Shown here: one piece after another, positions 60,776 through 64,000 of the stretch
Layout of the letters: every line of letters starts with the position of its first letter
How positions within the stretch are numbered: position 1 is the first letter of the stretch
From: Portunus trituberculatus
Lineage: Eukaryota > Arthropoda > Malacostraca > Decapoda > Portunidae
Assembly: GCF_017591435.1 (NCBI RefSeq)
Contig: NC_059294.1
Location: 15,692,902 to 15,756,901, forward strand
Direction of reading: 5' to 3'
Length of the DNA stretch: 64,000 nucleotides
Translations under genes and position numbers: made by a program
Notes under the pieces: model-generated
Databases searched by the model: none
Seen by the model: only the letters and a program-made list of their open reading frames with translations
What the model was told of the DNA's origin: nothing

Positions 60776-61199
60776 AGCAGTGTAAACAGGTCCTTCTCCA
60801 GTGACCGCAAACGCCGCCACAGTTACCATTACAACCGCAACAGCAATCACCCTGACACTGAGCCAGAAGCGTGATCCATACCCCCACAGGGAGCACGCAC
60901 CCCGCCAGGACCTCCACAGCCACCGCCATAACGAGGAGCTCTAGAGTATGACACACTGAGCCGCCGCTTTTGTCACGGCGCATCTAAAACACGTACGTAT
61001 GTAGGGCCAGCCACTCAAATTACCCGGAAAATTAGACAAACCTCGATCATTGTGCTACAGAACCACTCCACCACCTGCTGTCACCATCACTCCTCATCAC
61101 CACAATGATCCCCGTCGCTTCCATTACCATCACCGCCGCAACATACGGCAGCACCGCACGGAAGCTGTCGGACTGAAGGCAGGACGAGTAAGCTTCATT

Positions 61200-61200
<1 letters not shown>
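60772..61200. other. unique, CAC-rich near 61060-61140
   Basis: No gene recognised. Confidence 0.5.

Positions 61201-61253
<53 letters not shown>
61201..61253. repeat. (CA)n microsatellite
   Basis: Pure CA. Confidence 0.97.
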
Positions 61254-61255
<2 letters not shown>

Positions 61256-61469
61256 ATATTAAAGATTCCAGACACACATGTTCCGATTCTCTCCATGAGG
61301 AAGTGAGCGTCTCTGCAGTTCTTGTATGAAGTCAGTTATTGGTTGTTTAGTGCAATATATCACAATGCATCGACGAATTGGGTAAACTTAAATTGGAGTA
61401 TTTCCAGTGATTTTTTGTTTGTCGCAAATCAGTGTAAAATGAAACTTTCAAAGCTCATTGCCAATGCTC

Positions 61470-61538
<69 letters not shown>

Positions 61539-61568
61539 AACAAAAACAAAAACAACAGCAACAACAGA

Positions 61569-61616
<48 letters not shown>
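61470..61616. repeat. (CAA)n then (GA)n
   Basis: CAA units with AAC/AAAAC variants, then GA at 61572-61615. Confidence 0.96.
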
Positions 61617-61618
<2 letters not shown>

Positions 61619-61769
61619 CTTACTACACAGCCACCATCTATATGATATCAAACAAGCAGCATAAATGTTTACTTTGCCGTTCAGTAGAGTTACGAATAAA
61701 ATTCAAAAGTTAGTACAATTTATGACATTTTCTCTAGTTTGAATTTATCCACACAAACTTCAGATCTTC

Positions 61770-61771
<2 letters not shown>

Positions 61772-61852
<81 letters not shown>
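61772..61852. repeat. (CT)n microsatellite
   Basis: Pure CT. Confidence 0.97.

Positions 61853-64000
<2,148 letters not shown>

Overview
The window looks like intergenic or deep-intronic DNA from a decapod crustacean, most likely a crab. Three things point there: very heavy AC/AG/AGG/AAT microsatellites (about 12% of the window by my tally of the visible blocks), tRNA-headed SINEs buried in (CA)n, and decayed non-LTR retrotransposons. The species assignment is an inference from this style of sequence. I found no intact protein-coding gene, rRNA, functional tRNA, CRISPR array or bacterial operon structure. Nearly every long open frame is a translated simple repeat (SL, HT, CV, RE, NN or II runs).

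Layout. At 0.6-1.8 kb there is a chain of three SINEs (one family A, two family B) joined by (CA)n. At 1.8-13.7 kb there are microsatellites, two decayed minisatellite fields, the best candidate cellular exon (minus strand, 3838-3921) and one copy of a dispersed repeat. At 13.7-18 kb there are two family A SINEs around a CR1/L2-like LINE relic (14982-16213). At 18-22 kb there is a purine-rich tract and a pure (GT)n of about 320 bp. At 22.5-24.7 kb there is a tandem run of three B SINEs, one A SINE and a second LINE relic on the minus strand. At 27.6-28.3 kb there is the 3' end of a third LINE with a poly(A) tail. At 29.4-29.8 kb there is a pure (TC)n of about 363 bp. SINEs recur at 31.8, 37.1, 47.2, 48.2 and 51.3 kb. 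The rest is unique AT-rich DNA broken up by microsatellites.

How the parts relate. Fourteen SINE copies fall into two families. Their tRNA-derived heads and their 3' ends differ, but they share a central domain of about 130 bp. Almost every copy has (CA)n on both sides, so the SINEs and the dinucleotide repeats appear to have spread together. The most interesting single observation is the pair at 48155-48527 and 51131-51552. These two inverted A copies share a private mutation and also the same 75 bp of non-SINE DNA after the (AC)n tail. The shared part stops exactly where the second copy has a TTTT run. This fits 3' transduction by RNA polymerase III read-through; a local inverted duplication is the alternative.
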